36,151 nucleotides of DNA from Gallionella sp. (GTDB lineage Bacteria > Pseudomonadota > Gammaproteobacteria > Burkholderiales > Gallionellaceae): the NCBI GenBank assembly GCA_003134595.1, contig PLBS01000072.1, positions 710 through 36,860 on the forward strand, in the 5' to 3' direction. Positions 15,712 to 24,383 of this stretch are shown piece after piece. The position numbers and the translations under genes were made by a program. Under the pieces are notes generated by a model. The model was not told the DNA's origin. It saw only the letters and a list, made by a program, of their open reading frames with translations, and did no database searches. How positions within the stretch are numbered: the stretch's first letter is position 1; each line of letters begins with the position of its first letter.

Positions 15712-16224
15712 CTACTGCGGATGCATCATTGAATGATCATGCCCTGCCATCGCGTCATTGCCGTGATCGGCCAATTGCGCGTCAAACCATTGGTGCAGAG
15801 CCGCGACCAGTTTTGGATTCTTCGTCGTATAGATTATTTCAGCGCCTGTTTTTAATTCCCGATATTGAATTTTGATTTCGGCGGGCTGCGCGGCTTTCAG
15901 CTCGGCTAGTCCCGGCATTTCTGCGTCGTGTATGCGGGCCGGACCTGAGAAATCGCCTTTGGAAAACTGCGCTGCGATCTTTTTCAGATGTTCGCGTATC
16001 AGTCCGATTTGCGTAGCGTCGCTATCGTTCTTCACGACAACCTGCTGGATGCCGCCCATCCTTCTTTTCGTGAATATATGGGTGGTCGCCTTGAGATCGA
16101 ATGGCATGACATCGATACCGCGTTCCGCAACGGCTTCCTGCCTGGTTTTGTCCGCTGCAAACGAAAAGTTCGGTGCGAGGCAAATGACTATTATCGTCAG
16201 AACAAACAATGCAATATTTTTCAC
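15712..16224 (-). CDS. Periplasmic protein with His-rich C-terminus, unknown function
   Basis: 170 residues. A Sec signal peptide (KNIALFVLTIIVICLAPNFSFA, cleavage near AFA-AD) precedes a conserved body: GIDVMPFDLKATTHIFTK, GGIQQVVVKNDSDATQIGLI, FSKGDFSGPARIHDAEMPGL, and LVAALHQWFDAQLADHG. It ends in a metal-binding-looking tail (AMAGHDHSMMHPQ). Proteins of this pattern in Burkholderiales are, as I recall, sometimes annotated as aspartate carbamoyltransferase. That is not supported here: no ATCase motif is visible and the protein is exported. The start is GTG with GGAAGA upstream. It is first in a likely operon with the BamE-like lipoprotein. A copper or other metal role is only suggested by the tail. 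Confidence 0.72.
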   Translation of the reverse strand: MKNIALFVLTIIVICLAPNFSFAADKTRQEAVAERGIDVMPFDLKATTHIFTKRRMGGIQQVVVKNDSDATQIGLIREHLKKIAAQFSKGDFSGPARIHDAEMPGLAELKAAQPAEIKIQYRELKTGAEIIYTTKNPKLVAALHQWFDAQLADHGNDAMAGHDHSMMHPQ

Positions 16225-16446
16225 AATAAATCTTCCGGTAAAACGTCAGGAAATCTGATCGCGCAAGACAGCCATACAAGATCGACGTGCGACACTTGCG
16301 TTAGTTTAGACCAGGGAAGTAAAAGGCGGTAGCTTGGAGCTGTGGCACGAGATGATTTCCCTGCACGTAGTGCGGACATTCAGGAGCCGAGGGCAACTGG
16401 CTGTTACAATTCACACGTCAAATAATACCGTTAGGAGAAATTGGAA

Positions 16447-16728
16447 ATGAAGGTGTCGATCGTAATGATATTTTTTGCCTTGTTTCTCGGTGGCTGCGGC
16501 AAACAAAGTGCAGCTGAACGTGAGGCGCTTGATAAAGCCAAGCCGGGTTATCAAGTGGCAAGGAGTTTCTGCTCGCAATGCCACGCGTTGCCATTTGGGG
16601 ATCAGCATCCACCCGCCGCATGGCCATATGTTGTATCGCGTATGGAAGGCTATATGGAATCAGCCCATAGACGGATGCCGAATCCAACAGAGCGTGAAGC
16701 GATCATTGGGTATTTCCAGAGTAATTGA
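16447..16728 (+). CDS. Lipoprotein cytochrome c (mono-haem)
   Basis: 93 residues. A lipoprotein signal (MKVSIVMIFFALFLGGC, lipidation Cys17) is followed by a haem site CSQCH (C42, C45, H46) and a distal axial Met candidate in RRMPNP (M77). It is a minimal class I cytochrome c anchored to a membrane facing the periplasm, suited to electron shuttling. AGGAG nine bases upstream fixes the ATG at 16447. It is transcribed away from the His-tailed periplasmic protein, with a 222-base spacer that must hold both promoters, and is followed by a strong terminator. Confidence 0.85.
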   Translation: MKVSIVMIFFALFLGGCGKQSAAEREALDKAKPGYQVARSFCSQCHALPFGDQHPPAAWPYVVSRMEGYMESAHRRMPNPTEREAIIGYFQSN

Positions 16729-16800
16729 CAGAGCCGGGTCGAATTGTTTTGATGCGGGTGCGGGTGCAGTTACAGATGATCGCCCGCTTCCAGCGCAATA

Positions 16801-16832
16801 AAAAAGCCCGTTGCTTACACAACCGGCTTTTT
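16801..16832. terminator. Bidirectional intrinsic terminator
   Basis: AAAAAGCCCGTTG (16801-16813), loop CTTACA, then CAACCGGCTTTTTT form a GC stem with one C-C mismatch, flanked by A- and T-runs. It sits between the convergent cytochrome and desaturase genes and should terminate both. Confidence 0.9.
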
Positions 16833-16865
16833 TCTAATCACTACGGCGCGGAATAATGCCGAGGG

Positions 16866-18038
16866 TCAAGCGTAATAGCGCAAGCGTCTGGAAAACTGTT
16901 GCAGCGCTTCGATGCCGCTGGTTTCGGCGCGACGACACCAGTCCTCCAGATCTTTTACCATCTGCTCCTTGGTCGCCGTGGAGCGTTGCCAGATCGCGAT
17001 GAGGTCTTGGCGCAGGGTGTAGGCAGTGTTCAACTTTTGACTGGTCTGAATGACTAAACCCAATTTTAATTTGTCCTGCTCACTTAGCACGGTTGCATCG
17101 ACATGCAGCCAGTGCTTGATACGTTTGAGATCGACTTTCCCCAAGCCGGGCATACGCAGTTTGAGCTGCGCGATTTCCGCGCGATAAGTTTTCTTCAAAG
17201 ACTTGGCATATTTAGCCATCACTTCGTAACGGTTGGCCATCACCGCGCGCAGCGTATCGGCATCGCATACCGTTTTGGCGGTATTCAGTCGCACTTTCGG
17301 CGCGACCCTTTTAACCTTGGCCAGCCCCAGCGCGGCCAGGCTGCGGATGTACAGCCAGCCTATGTCGAATTCATACCATTTGTTGGAGAGTTTGGCGGAA
17401 CCGATATGAGCGTGGTGATTGTTGTGCAGTTCTTCGCCGCCGATCAGGATGCCCCATGGCACGATGTTGGTGGAGGCATCGGCAGGCTGGAAGTTGCGAT
17501 AGCCCCAGTAGTGTCCGGCACCATTGATGATGCCCGCCGCCGTCACCGGTATCCAGATCATTTGCACCGCCCAGATGGTGATACCGATCGGCCCGAACAG
17601 CAGCACATCGATGACCAGCATCAGCATGATGCCCAGCATACTGTGCCTGGAGTAAAGGTTACGCTCCAGCCAGTCGTCCGGTGTGCCGCGACCATATTTT
17701 TCCAGCGTTTCATGGTTCCTGGCTTCCTTGCGATAAAGCTCCGCGCCTTCCAGCAGCACTTTTTTAATGCCCAGTATTTGCGGGCTATGCGGGTCATCCG
17801 AGGTTTCGCATTTGGCGTGGTGTTTGCGGTGGATGGATGCCCATTCCTTGGTCACTGTGCCGGTGGTCAGCCACAACCAGAAGCGGAAGAAATGACTGAC
17901 GACGGGATGCAAATCCAGTGCGCGATGCGCCTGGTGGCGGTGTAAAAAAATGGTCACCGACGCGATGGTGATGTGGGTGAGTGCCAGTGCGGTGAGCATA
18001 TAGCCCCACCACGGTAAATCCAGTAATCCTGAAAACAT
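16866..18038 (-). CDS. Acyl-CoA/fatty-acid delta-9-type desaturase
   Basis: 390 residues. Integral-membrane desaturase with all three His boxes: HRHQAH in FLHRHQAHRALDLHP, HRKHH in IHRKHHAKCE, and HNNHH in EELHNNHHAHIG, which hold the di-iron centre. Hydrophobic spans lie at ~10-32 and ~125-155. It introduces a cis double bond into saturated acyl chains using O2 and an electron donor, adjusting membrane fluidity. About 150 residues after the last box form a charged, helical C-terminus (VMAKYAKSLKKTYRAEIAQL and onward), longer than in minimal desaturases but usual for the proteobacterial long form. The start is set by CAGGAGG five bases before the ATG at 18038. Confidence 0.92.
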   Translation of the reverse strand: MFSGLLDLPWWGYMLTALALTHITIASVTIFLHRHQAHRALDLHPVVSHFFRFWLWLTTGTVTKEWASIHRKHHAKCETSDDPHSPQILGIKKVLLEGAELYRKEARNHETLEKYGRGTPDDWLERNLYSRHSMLGIMLMLVIDVLLFGPIGITIWAVQMIWIPVTAAGIINGAGHYWGYRNFQPADASTNIVPWGILIGGEELHNNHHAHIGSAKLSNKWYEFDIGWLYIRSLAALGLAKVKRVAPKVRLNTAKTVCDADTLRAVMANRYEVMAKYAKSLKKTYRAEIAQLKLRMPGLGKVDLKRIKHWLHVDATVLSEQDKLKLGLVIQTSQKLNTAYTLRQDLIAIWQRSTATKEQMVKDLEDWCRRAETSGIEALQQFSRRLRYYA

Positions 18039-18138
18039 ACCACCTCCTGATTGCAACCTCTAATTGCAATTTTGAATCGATGCAATAGTGCAGCCATTGT
18101 ACAGAAACATGCGTCTTTTTGGTGACAAAAAGGAACCT

Positions 18139-19392
18139 CTAAATTCGTTCAAGCACCGCCGCGAAAAACCCATCTGTGTTATGCAGATGGGGGCGCAATT
18201 CCAGATAATCAACCGCTTTCAGCGCGATCTTTTGTTGCTGCAATATTTCGCCGGCCGGGCGCAGCACGAAGTCGGGATGGGCGGCGAGGAAGGCTTGCAC
18301 GATGTGCTGATTTTCTTCCGGCAAAAAACTGCACGTCGCGTACACCAGGCGTCCGCCTTTTTTCAGCAGGCGGCTGGCGGAGGCGAGGATGGCGGCTTGT
18401 TGAAGGGCGTATGCTTCGATGCTGCCGGGCGACTGGCGGAATTTCAGATCCGGGCTGCGCCGCAACGTGCCCAAGCCGCTGCACGGTGCATCCACCAGCA
18501 CGCGGTCGATCTTGCCGGCCAGGCGTTTAACCTTGAGGTCGTTCTCGTGCGCGATCAGCATCGGCTGGATATTGCTGGCACCGGAGCGTTTCAGGCGCGG
18601 CTTGAGATTGGCGAGGCGTTTTTCCGAAACGTCCATCGCGTACAAACGGCCTTGCGAGTTCATCATCGCGGACAGCATCAGCGTCTTGCCGCCCGCACCA
18701 GCACAAAAATCCACCACCATGTCGTTGCGCCTGGGCGCGAGCAGGAAGCCGAGCAACTGGCTGCCTTCGTCCTGCACTTCTATCTTGCCTTCGGTGAACA
18801 GCGCGTCCTTGTTCAGCGGGATTTTTTCCTTGAGGCGGATGCCGATGGGCGAGTAAGGCGTGGCGCTGGCTTCGATATTTTTGTCGTGCAGTTGTTGTAA
18901 CACGTCTTCGCGCTTGGCCAACAGGGTGTTGACACGGATATCCAGCGGCGCACCTTGCTGCATGGACTTTCCTATCGTGAGGATGTCTTCATCAGAATAG
19001 GAGGCGCGCATTTTTTCCACCAGCCACTCGGGCAGTTCGGCTTGTACCGGTAACGGCAGGTCCTCTACCTTCACGCCCTTCACCGTGGCGAGCCACTCTT
19101 TTTCGCCGTGTTTCAACACCGGTTCGAGTTCGCGCAGATTGTAGCCGCCGAATCTGAGCAAATGTGCGAGTGCCATACGACGCGGGGTAGAGTTGTCGGC
19201 GCAGGCGTGTTCCAGCAGCAAGCGGTGGCGCAACACGCCGAACACGGTCTCGGCGACCAATTCGCGTTCGTTGGAGCCGATGCGTTCGTTCTTGAAAAAA
19301 TAGCGCAGTGTGGTGTCGGCGGGATGCGCCAGCGGCAGGATGGCACGCAATGCCTGGATGACGATTTCTAAACGGTATTCGGTTATAAGCAT
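18139..19392 (-). CDS. RsmB/NOP-family RNA (cytosine-5) methyltransferase
   Basis: 417 residues. The N-terminal ~130 residues are a helical RNA-binding region (DTTLRYFFKNERIGSNEREL, ETVFGVLRHRLLLE). The SAM-dependent Rossmann domain follows, with VVDFCAGAGGKTLMLS (SAM loop), YAMDVSEKRLANL, VDAPCSGLGTLRRSPDLK (motif IV Cys) and RLVYATCSFLPEENQ (motif VI Cys, the nucleophile in this family). It methylates cytosine C5 in rRNA, probably 16S, but whether it is orthologous to RsmB or a paralogue is not decidable here, so no symbol is given. It lies downstream of the DUF3108-purN-purM block across a REP-containing spacer. Confidence 0.9.
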   Translation of the reverse strand: MLITEYRLEIVIQALRAILPLAHPADTTLRYFFKNERIGSNERELVAETVFGVLRHRLLLEHACADNSTPRRMALAHLLRFGGYNLRELEPVLKHGEKEWLATVKGVKVEDLPLPVQAELPEWLVEKMRASYSDEDILTIGKSMQQGAPLDIRVNTLLAKREDVLQQLHDKNIEASATPYSPIGIRLKEKIPLNKDALFTEGKIEVQDEGSQLLGFLLAPRRNDMVVDFCAGAGGKTLMLSAMMNSQGRLYAMDVSEKRLANLKPRLKRSGASNIQPMLIAHENDLKVKRLAGKIDRVLVDAPCSGLGTLRRSPDLKFRQSPGSIEAYALQQAAILASASRLLKKGGRLVYATCSFLPEENQHIVQAFLAAHPDFVLRPAGEILQQQKIALKAVDYLELRPHLHNTDGFFAAVLERI

Positions 19393-19470
19393 GGAAAAGT
19401 TGGCTGCGCAGATTCAGGCGCGCAGTTTAGCAGGGTTATCAGGGCAGTATCCGACGCGTAATGCGATTGA

Positions 19471-19547
19471 TGTGGGAGCGGATTTATCCGCGATAGGACA
19501 TGATGATATAGGCGCACTTTTTGTCGCGGCAGAAAACCGCTCCAGCA
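19471..19547. repeat. Inverted pair of REP-like palindromes
   Basis: TGTGGGAGCGGATTTATCCG then CGA (19471-19493) is one REP unit. TCGCGGCAGAAAACCGCTCC then AGCA (19524-19547) is an inverted, diverged unit. Both share the TG-x2-GGAGCGG ... CCGCGA layout with 2243-2310. The pair occupies most of the 191-base spacer between the methyltransferase start and the DUF3108 stop and may stabilise or end the upstream transcript. Confidence 0.7.
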
Positions 19548-19583
19548 AAAACAATCAAGCGGGTAGGTTGCCCGCAGGGGTAT

Positions 19584-20537
19584 TTATTCATCAGCGGCGC
19601 GGATGCCTGAAATCACAAACTCCTCGGTCACTTTACCCGAACTATCAACCTGGCTGAATTTCATCGGTAGCAGGCGGTATTCCAGCCCCAGCCATATCTC
19701 AAAATAGGCTTCTCCTTGGGTGTGCATTTTGCGCAAATGCAGCGCGCGCAGCTTGCCTATCGGGGTGGTGATGTCCTCTTTTGCGCCGATCTCGATCTGA
19801 TATTGTTGGAGTTGCGCACCATCGCTAATGGGCAGCGGGAAAAATTCCCCGTTCATGGGAAGTTGCGAGAGCTGGTACATAAAGCTCAGCATGTCCTGCG
19901 CGTCTGCGGGCAGCGCGGTTTCGCCGCCATGCGAAAAGCGCAGTTTCTGTGCCGCCCGGTCGAACGTGGCTTGCAGCCTTTGCGTGCCGCCCTTGGTGAT
20001 TTTTTCTTCCTCGAATGTTTCGGGTTGCAGCCCATGTTCGCCGATTTTGCCGTGGCTGGTTTGGATAAGCCGGTCGCTATTGCGCAGGCTGGCCAGCCCG
20101 GCAGTTTGCCGCACTGACTTCAGGGTATACCTGCCTCCGTGGATATCAAGCTGATGGTGAATTTCGCCTGTCCTGAAGTTATCCGCGCCCTTGTAAACGG
20201 CAAAGGTGAGCTGCAGGTGCTTGGGAAACGGGTGGGTCGCCGTGGTTTCTTCCGTTCTATTCATCGCGACCATCGCTTTGGTTACCGGCTTGGCCGATGC
20301 GCTATCGTCAGGTTTGGTTAAGGGATACTCAGGTTCTGGTTTCGCAAGTTCCGGCTTCTCTGCGATCAGTTCGACGGGTTTGGGCAGAGGTTCCAGCCTG
20401 ACGGAGAGTGGCGGCAATTGCACCCTGGCTTGCGGCAATTGTATATACGGCAGCCACAGAATAGCGGCATGTATCAGCACTGAGAGTGCGATGGCCAGGG
20501 CGATGCGGCGGGTAGGAGTGCGAAAGGCTGCGATCAC
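19584..20537 (-). CDS. DUF3108 protein with TonB-like N-terminus
   Basis: 317 residues. The N-terminus is a signal anchor (IALAIALSVLIHAAILWLPYI, residues 12-32) preceded by arginines, then a Pro/Glu/Lys-rich periplasmic linker (KPVELIAEKPELAKPEPEYP), the architecture of TonB-type anchors. Residues ~105-310 are a DUF3108 domain (LTFAVYKGADNFRTGEIHHQ, SDRLIQTSHGKIGEHGLQPE, EDITTPIGKLRALHLRKM, YFEIWLGLEYRLLPMKFSQVD). DUF3108 proteins are periplasmic and of unknown function, perhaps lipid-binding. It overlaps the upstream DUF3108 gene by four bases (ATGA), so the two are translationally coupled and presumably work together. Confidence 0.82.
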   Translation of the reverse strand: MIAAFRTPTRRIALAIALSVLIHAAILWLPYIQLPQARVQLPPLSVRLEPLPKPVELIAEKPELAKPEPEYPLTKPDDSASAKPVTKAMVAMNRTEETTATHPFPKHLQLTFAVYKGADNFRTGEIHHQLDIHGGRYTLKSVRQTAGLASLRNSDRLIQTSHGKIGEHGLQPETFEEEKITKGGTQRLQATFDRAAQKLRFSHGGETALPADAQDMLSFMYQLSQLPMNGEFFPLPISDGAQLQQYQIEIGAKEDITTPIGKLRALHLRKMHTQGEAYFEIWLGLEYRLLPMKFSQVDSSGKVTEEFVISGIRAADE

Positions 20538-21241
20538 GGCACGAAAACGAATTTGCTCAGTACCTGCGAGAATTTGTCGCCGTCCTTATCGGTGATGATC
20601 ATCTTGTATGGAAAGTTGGCATGCTCTTCGGCCAGCCATATCTCCGTCCGGCTTGCATCTGCTTCCGGCACGCTGGCCACATACAGTCCCTTGAAAGTGC
20701 CGAGCGGAACCGTCACGCTCTGGCCGGGTGTGATGCGGTAATTGTAAACATCCAGCTTGTTGCCGTTGGTCATATGGAAACTCAGCGTGTCGGTTTTTGC
20801 CAGCGACAGGAACATGAATTGATACATCGCACTCAGGCGGTCTTGTGTACCGTCGGGCAACGGCAATACGCTGCGTTGTTCGTGATTGATCAGCGTCAGT
20901 TGCCTGGCATTCCAATCGAACTCGGCAAAACGATTCCTGCTCTCGTCACGCTCGCGCTGATCGCTGAAACGCAACGGTTGCAGCCCTTTGGCGCCTACCA
21001 ATCCGCTGCTGCTGATGAGAATCTTTCCCGGTTTGATTACCGCCAGCAAGCCGACCGGGCGTGAGGTGCTGGACAGTATGTAGCGATCTTTTTTGCGCGT
21101 GTAAGTCTCCTCGATCTGAGCGACTTTTATGATGCCTTTGTAAACATCGTAGGTGGCTGACACGCTGCTCGGCGGGGCGGCGAATGCAGTGCCGGCGATA
21201 CACAACATGAGCCATGCGAGAGCTTGTAATGACAATTTCAT
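20534..21241 (-). CDS. DUF3108 periplasmic protein
   Basis: 235 residues. A Sec signal peptide (LQALAWLMLCIAGTAFA, cleavage after AFA) precedes one DUF3108 domain (VSATYDVYKGIIKVAQIEET, SSGLVGAKGLQPLRFSDQRE, QSVTVPLGTFKGLYVASVPE, EIWLAEEHANFPYKMIITDK). It is a fully exported counterpart of the membrane-anchored DUF3108 protein that follows with a four-base overlap. It begins two bases after the purN stop codon, so it is read from the pur transcript. Function is unknown; location and pairing suggest an envelope role. Confidence 0.85.
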   Translation of the reverse strand: MKLSLQALAWLMLCIAGTAFAAPPSSVSATYDVYKGIIKVAQIEETYTRKKDRYILSSTSRPVGLLAVIKPGKILISSSGLVGAKGLQPLRFSDQRERDESRNRFAEFDWNARQLTLINHEQRSVLPLPDGTQDRLSAMYQFMFLSLAKTDTLSFHMTNGNKLDVYNYRITPGQSVTVPLGTFKGLYVASVPEADASRTEIWLAEEHANFPYKMIITDKDGDKFSQVLSKFVFVP

Positions 21242-21243
21242 GA

Positions 21244-21882
21244 TTACTCCAGACCCGGGGAAATCAGTGTGTGACCAATTTGCTTGCGGCGTTTGAGCAC
21301 CACCTTTCCCTGCCCGGTCAGTTCAATCTGGTCGGTGCACAGCCAGCGCATGGCTTGCGGATAAATGCGATGCTCTTCGTGCAGTACGCGTGCAGCCAGT
21401 GTTTGTTCGGTGTCGTCTTGCAATACCGGAACGGCAGCTTGAATGATGATCGGGCCGTGGTCAAGATCCGGGGTGACGAAATGCACCGTGCAGCCATGGA
21501 TCTTTACCCCGTCGTGCAAGGCGCGCGCGTGGGTGTTGAGACCGCCATAGGCTGGCAATAGTGATGGGTGGATGTTGATGAGTCTGCCGTGATAACGCGC
21601 CACAAAACCTGCGCTGAGGATGCGCATGAAGCCGGCCAGCGCCACAAAATCCGGATCAAATGCATCTATCGATTTTGCAAGCGCGGTATCGAAACTGTCG
21701 CGATCCGCATAGTCGCGATTTGCGACGACCGCAACAGGAATGCCATGCGCTTTGGCGGTGCCCAGTCCTTCCGCATCCGCGCGATTGCTGATCACCGCCG
21801 CGATGCGGCAGGGCAGCTTCGCTTCCAGCAGGGCTTGCATGTTGCTGCCGCGACCGGAGATCAGGATGACGATTTTTTTCAT
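21244..21882 (-). CDS. purN: Phosphoribosylglycinamide formyltransferase 1
   Basis: 212 residues. It transfers the formyl group from 10-formyl-THF to GAR in purine synthesis. GRGSNMQ (residues 10-16) is the phosphate-binding loop. NIHPSLLPAYGG holds catalytic N103 and H105, and VTPDLDHGPII holds D141, all at a constant three-residue offset from the E. coli N106/H108/D144 triad. It starts 21 bases after the purM stop and is followed within two bases by the DUF3108 gene. The product is cytosolic. Confidence 0.97.
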   Translation of the reverse strand: MKKIVILISGRGSNMQALLEAKLPCRIAAVISNRADAEGLGTAKAHGIPVAVVANRDYADRDSFDTALAKSIDAFDPDFVALAGFMRILSAGFVARYHGRLINIHPSLLPAYGGLNTHARALHDGVKIHGCTVHFVTPDLDHGPIIIQAAVPVLQDDTEQTLAARVLHEEHRIYPQAMRWLCTDQIELTGQGKVVLKRRKQIGHTLISPGLE

Positions 21883-21903
21883 TGTGAAATTTTTTATCGT
21901 AAA

Positions 21904-22968
21904 TCAGGCGACTTGCGTTTGTGCCTCATTGCCTTGGCGCTCACGTATTGCGCCGATAACTGTTGCCGTCTCACCAGTTGCGTTGAGTTGTTTCAGCGCC
22001 GCATCCGCATCGTGCCTGGCCACGATCACCACCATGCCGATGCCGCAGTTGAAGGTGCGATACATTTCCTGTTGCGCGACGTTGCCCTTGTCGCGCAACC
22101 AGTCGAACAGCGCGGGGGTGTGCCATGCCTTGCCATCCAGTTGCGCGACGACGTTTTCCGGCAGCACGCGCGGCACATTTTCCAGCAGGCCGCCGCCGGT
22201 GATGTGCGCCATGCCTTTGACGGTGAGCGATTTCATCAGTGCCAGCAGCGGCTTCACGTAAATGCGCGTGGGGGCCATGATCAAATCAGCCAGCGGTTTT
22301 CCATCGAGTTTTTGCCCAAGGTCAACTTTGTGGGTGCTGATGATTTTGCGCACCAGCGAATAGCCGTTGGAGTGCGCGCCGTTCGAGGCGAGTCCGATCA
22401 CCACATCACCCGCCTTGATGTCCGCGCCGCTGATGATGTCGGCTTTTTCCACCACACCGACGGCGAAACCGGCAAGGTCGTATTCCCCGACCGGATACAT
22501 GCCTGGCATCTCGGCGGTTTCGCCGCCGATCAAGGCGCATCCGGCCTGTTCGCAACCCAGTGCAATGCCTTTGATGACTTCGGTGGCGGCATCCACATCC
22601 AGCTTGCCGCAGGCGAAGTAATCGAGGAAGAACAGCGGCTCCGCACCTTGCACCAGAATGTCGTTGACACTCATGCCGACCAGATCGATGCCCACCGTGT
22701 CGTGGCGATTCAGTTCAAAGGCGAGTTTAAGTTTGGTGCCGACGCCATCCGTGCCGGATACCAGAACGGGCTCGCGATATTTCTTTGAAATTTCTACCAG
22801 GGCACCGAAGCCGCCGATACCGTTAAGCACTTCCGGGCGCATGGTGCGTTTGGCAAAAGGCTTGATGTTTTCAACCAGGCGGTCGCCCGCGTCTATGTCT
22901 ACACCGGCATCACGGTAGGAAAGCCCCTCGCCTTTGACGGCAGAAGTAGTGTCAGAGGGTGCATTCAA
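21904..22968 (-). CDS. purM: Phosphoribosylformylglycinamidine cyclo-ligase
   Basis: 354 residues, the normal length. It closes the imidazole ring, giving AIR with ATP hydrolysis. [80 protein letters not shown] and [15 protein letters not shown] are all classic PurM blocks. The only start upstream of LSYRDAG is TTG at 22968; an in-frame stop lies seven codons before it and no ATG or GTG lies between, so a TTG start with weak Shine-Dalgarno seems required. It heads the minus-strand purM-purN-DUF3108-DUF3108 unit and is divergent from the AI-2E-type permease. Confidence 0.96.
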   Translation of the reverse strand: MNAPSDTTSAVKGEGLSYRDAGVDIDAGDRLVENIKPFAKRTMRPEVLNGIGGFGALVEISKKYREPVLVSGTDGVGTKLKLAFELNRHDTVGIDLVGMSVNDILVQGAEPLFFLDYFACGKLDVDAATEVIKGIALGCEQAGCALIGGETAEMPGMYPVGEYDLAGFAVGVVEKADIISGADIKAGDVVIGLASNGAHSNGYSLVRKIISTHKVDLGQKLDGKPLADLIMAPTRIYVKPLLALMKSLTVKGMAHITGGGLLENVPRVLPENVVAQLDGKAWHTPALFDWLRDKGNVAQQEMYRTFNCGIGMVVIVARHDADAALKQLNATGETATVIGAIRERQGNEAQTQVA

Positions 22969-23029
22969 GTTGAGTTCTCGCTTTCTTCAGGATAAAGTGC
23001 TGCATGATTTTTTGCGAATTTTACCCGAA

Positions 23030-24088
23030 ATGACCCCATCCCGCTTTACTGCCTTGCAATGGTTATCCTTTGCAATGGTGGTGTTTGTGCTGATGTATTT
23101 ACTCAGTCCGATACTCACGCCGTTTGTTGCGGCTGGGATTTTGGCCTATATCACCAATCCATTGGTCAAGCGGCTGTGTGCCTGCAAAATTCCGCGTACT
23201 CTGGCGGTGTTGCTGGTGTTGAGCTGGTTATTGCTGCTGTTCGCCTTGCTGTTGCTGATCTTGTTGCCGCTGTTGGAAAAAGAAATCAGCCGGTTCGTGA
23301 CTCGTCTGCCGGACTGGATAGAAACTGCACGCACGCATCTGTTGCCACTGTTACATCGGCTGTTTGGTATAGATTTGCAATGGGATAGCGTGGCGGTGAA
23401 AAATGTATTGTTGAGTCACTGGCAGAACGCGGGCGGTATTTTGGAAAAACTGCTGCCCTGGCTTGGCAGCGGTGGCGGTGTGATCCTTGGGGTACTGCTT
23501 AATTTGCTGCTGATCCCGGTGGCGATGTTTTATTTGATGCGTGACTGGAATGAGTGGCTGGCGCATTTGGATGACCTTATTCCCCGCCATTTATACCCCA
23601 AGATTAAAGAAATTGTTACCGAAGTGGACCACATACTTGCGGAATTTTTACGCGGGCAGCTTTCCGTGATGCTGTTGATGGCTATGTATTATGTTCTGGC
23701 ACTGTGGTTGGTTGGCCTGGAATTTGCGCTGCCTATCGGTATCGTCGCCGGCATGTTGGTGTTCATACCGTATCTGGGTATGATCACCGGCCTGATTCTG
23801 GCTACGCTTGCGGCGATAATGCAGTTCACCGCATTCAGCAACGTGGCGCTGGTCTGGGGAGTATTCGCCGTAGGGCAGTCGCTCGAAGGTATGGTTGTCA
23901 CTCCGCAGTTGGTCGGCAAACGTGTAGGTTTGCATCCGCTGGTGGTGATTTTTTCACTGCTCGCTTTTGGGCAATTGTTCGGCCTTTTCGGTCTGCTGCT
24001 GGCATTGCCGCTTGCCGCCATCTTGTTGGTCGCGCTGCGCTATGGCAAGGCGTGGTATCTTTCCAGCGCCATGTACCGCAAACCATGA
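23030..24088 (+). CDS. AI-2E family (PerM-like) transporter
   Basis: About 352 residues with the AI-2E exporter/PerM layout: two N-terminal helices (LSFAMVVFVLMYLLSPILTP, FVAAGILAYITNPLVKRL), a third (TLAVLLVLSWLLLLFALLLL), a central soluble stretch with FVTRLPDWIETARTHLLPLL, then helices and the family block VFIPYLGMITGLILATLAAI ... QSLEGMVVTPQLVGKRVGLHPLVVI. The substrate is not established for most members; some act as Na+/H+ antiporters. The ATG at 23030 is preferred because it begins directly before the first helix; a GTG at 22997 with AGGA close by is an alternative. In Betaproteobacteria this gene commonly lies between purM and hda, as here. Confidence 0.9.
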   Translation: MTPSRFTALQWLSFAMVVFVLMYLLSPILTPFVAAGILAYITNPLVKRLCACKIPRTLAVLLVLSWLLLLFALLLLILLPLLEKEISRFVTRLPDWIETARTHLLPLLHRLFGIDLQWDSVAVKNVLLSHWQNAGGILEKLLPWLGSGGGVILGVLLNLLLIPVAMFYLMRDWNEWLAHLDDLIPRHLYPKIKEIVTEVDHILAEFLRGQLSVMLLMAMYYVLALWLVGLEFALPIGIVAGMLVFIPYLGMITGLILATLAAIMQFTAFSNVALVWGVFAVGQSLEGMVVTPQLVGKRVGLHPLVVIFSLLAFGQLFGLFGLLLALPLAAILLVALRYGKAWYLSSAMYRKP

Positions 24089-24383
24089 GAAAGCCTCTTA
24101 AAATTCTTTTTACGGGCGAATCGCGGCGTCGCGCGCTCGTCCACTTCTGTGCGCAGCGGTCGCAGCTTCAGCTACGGGAACCGCGCATCCTACCCCTTGC
24201 GGGTGCGCCTATCTATCCGATATGTCTCGTCGTTCACTGCGCGGCTTCTTGCGGTGCTCGCGCGACACGGTGGGGCGCAGCCCTCTGGTGCGGGAGCGCG
24301 ATGCAGCAGGCCTGCCCGCCCCAAATGCTTCGCATCGCCGTGTCCGGCCTGCCATCCCGTAAAATGAATTTTAAGAGGCTTTC
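24089..24383. repeat. 295-bp spacer bounded by 28-bp inverted repeats
   Basis: The left arm 24089-24116 begins GAAAGCCTCTTAAAATTC and ends TTTACGGG. The right arm 24356-24383 is its inverse, with 27 of 28 positions matching. The left arm starts on the base after the permease stop codon. The right arm ends on the base before the hda TTG start and contains AAGAGG, the likely hda ribosome-binding site. The 239 bases between the arms are GC-rich with no supported gene. It could be a miniature inverted-repeat element, a long-range RNA stem that hides the hda start, or a terminator-like structure. Confidence 0.75.

Noticed and set aside
15712-16224. Annotation of the His-tailed protein as aspartate carbamoyltransferase
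   Set aside because: There is a signal peptide, the protein is only about half the usual length, and no carbamoyl-phosphate-binding motif is seen.
18115-18132. CTTTTTG-GTGA-CAAAAAG hairpin after the RNA methyltransferase
   Set aside because: The stem is only seven pairs, mostly A-T, without a following T-run on the minus strand; too weak to call a terminator.
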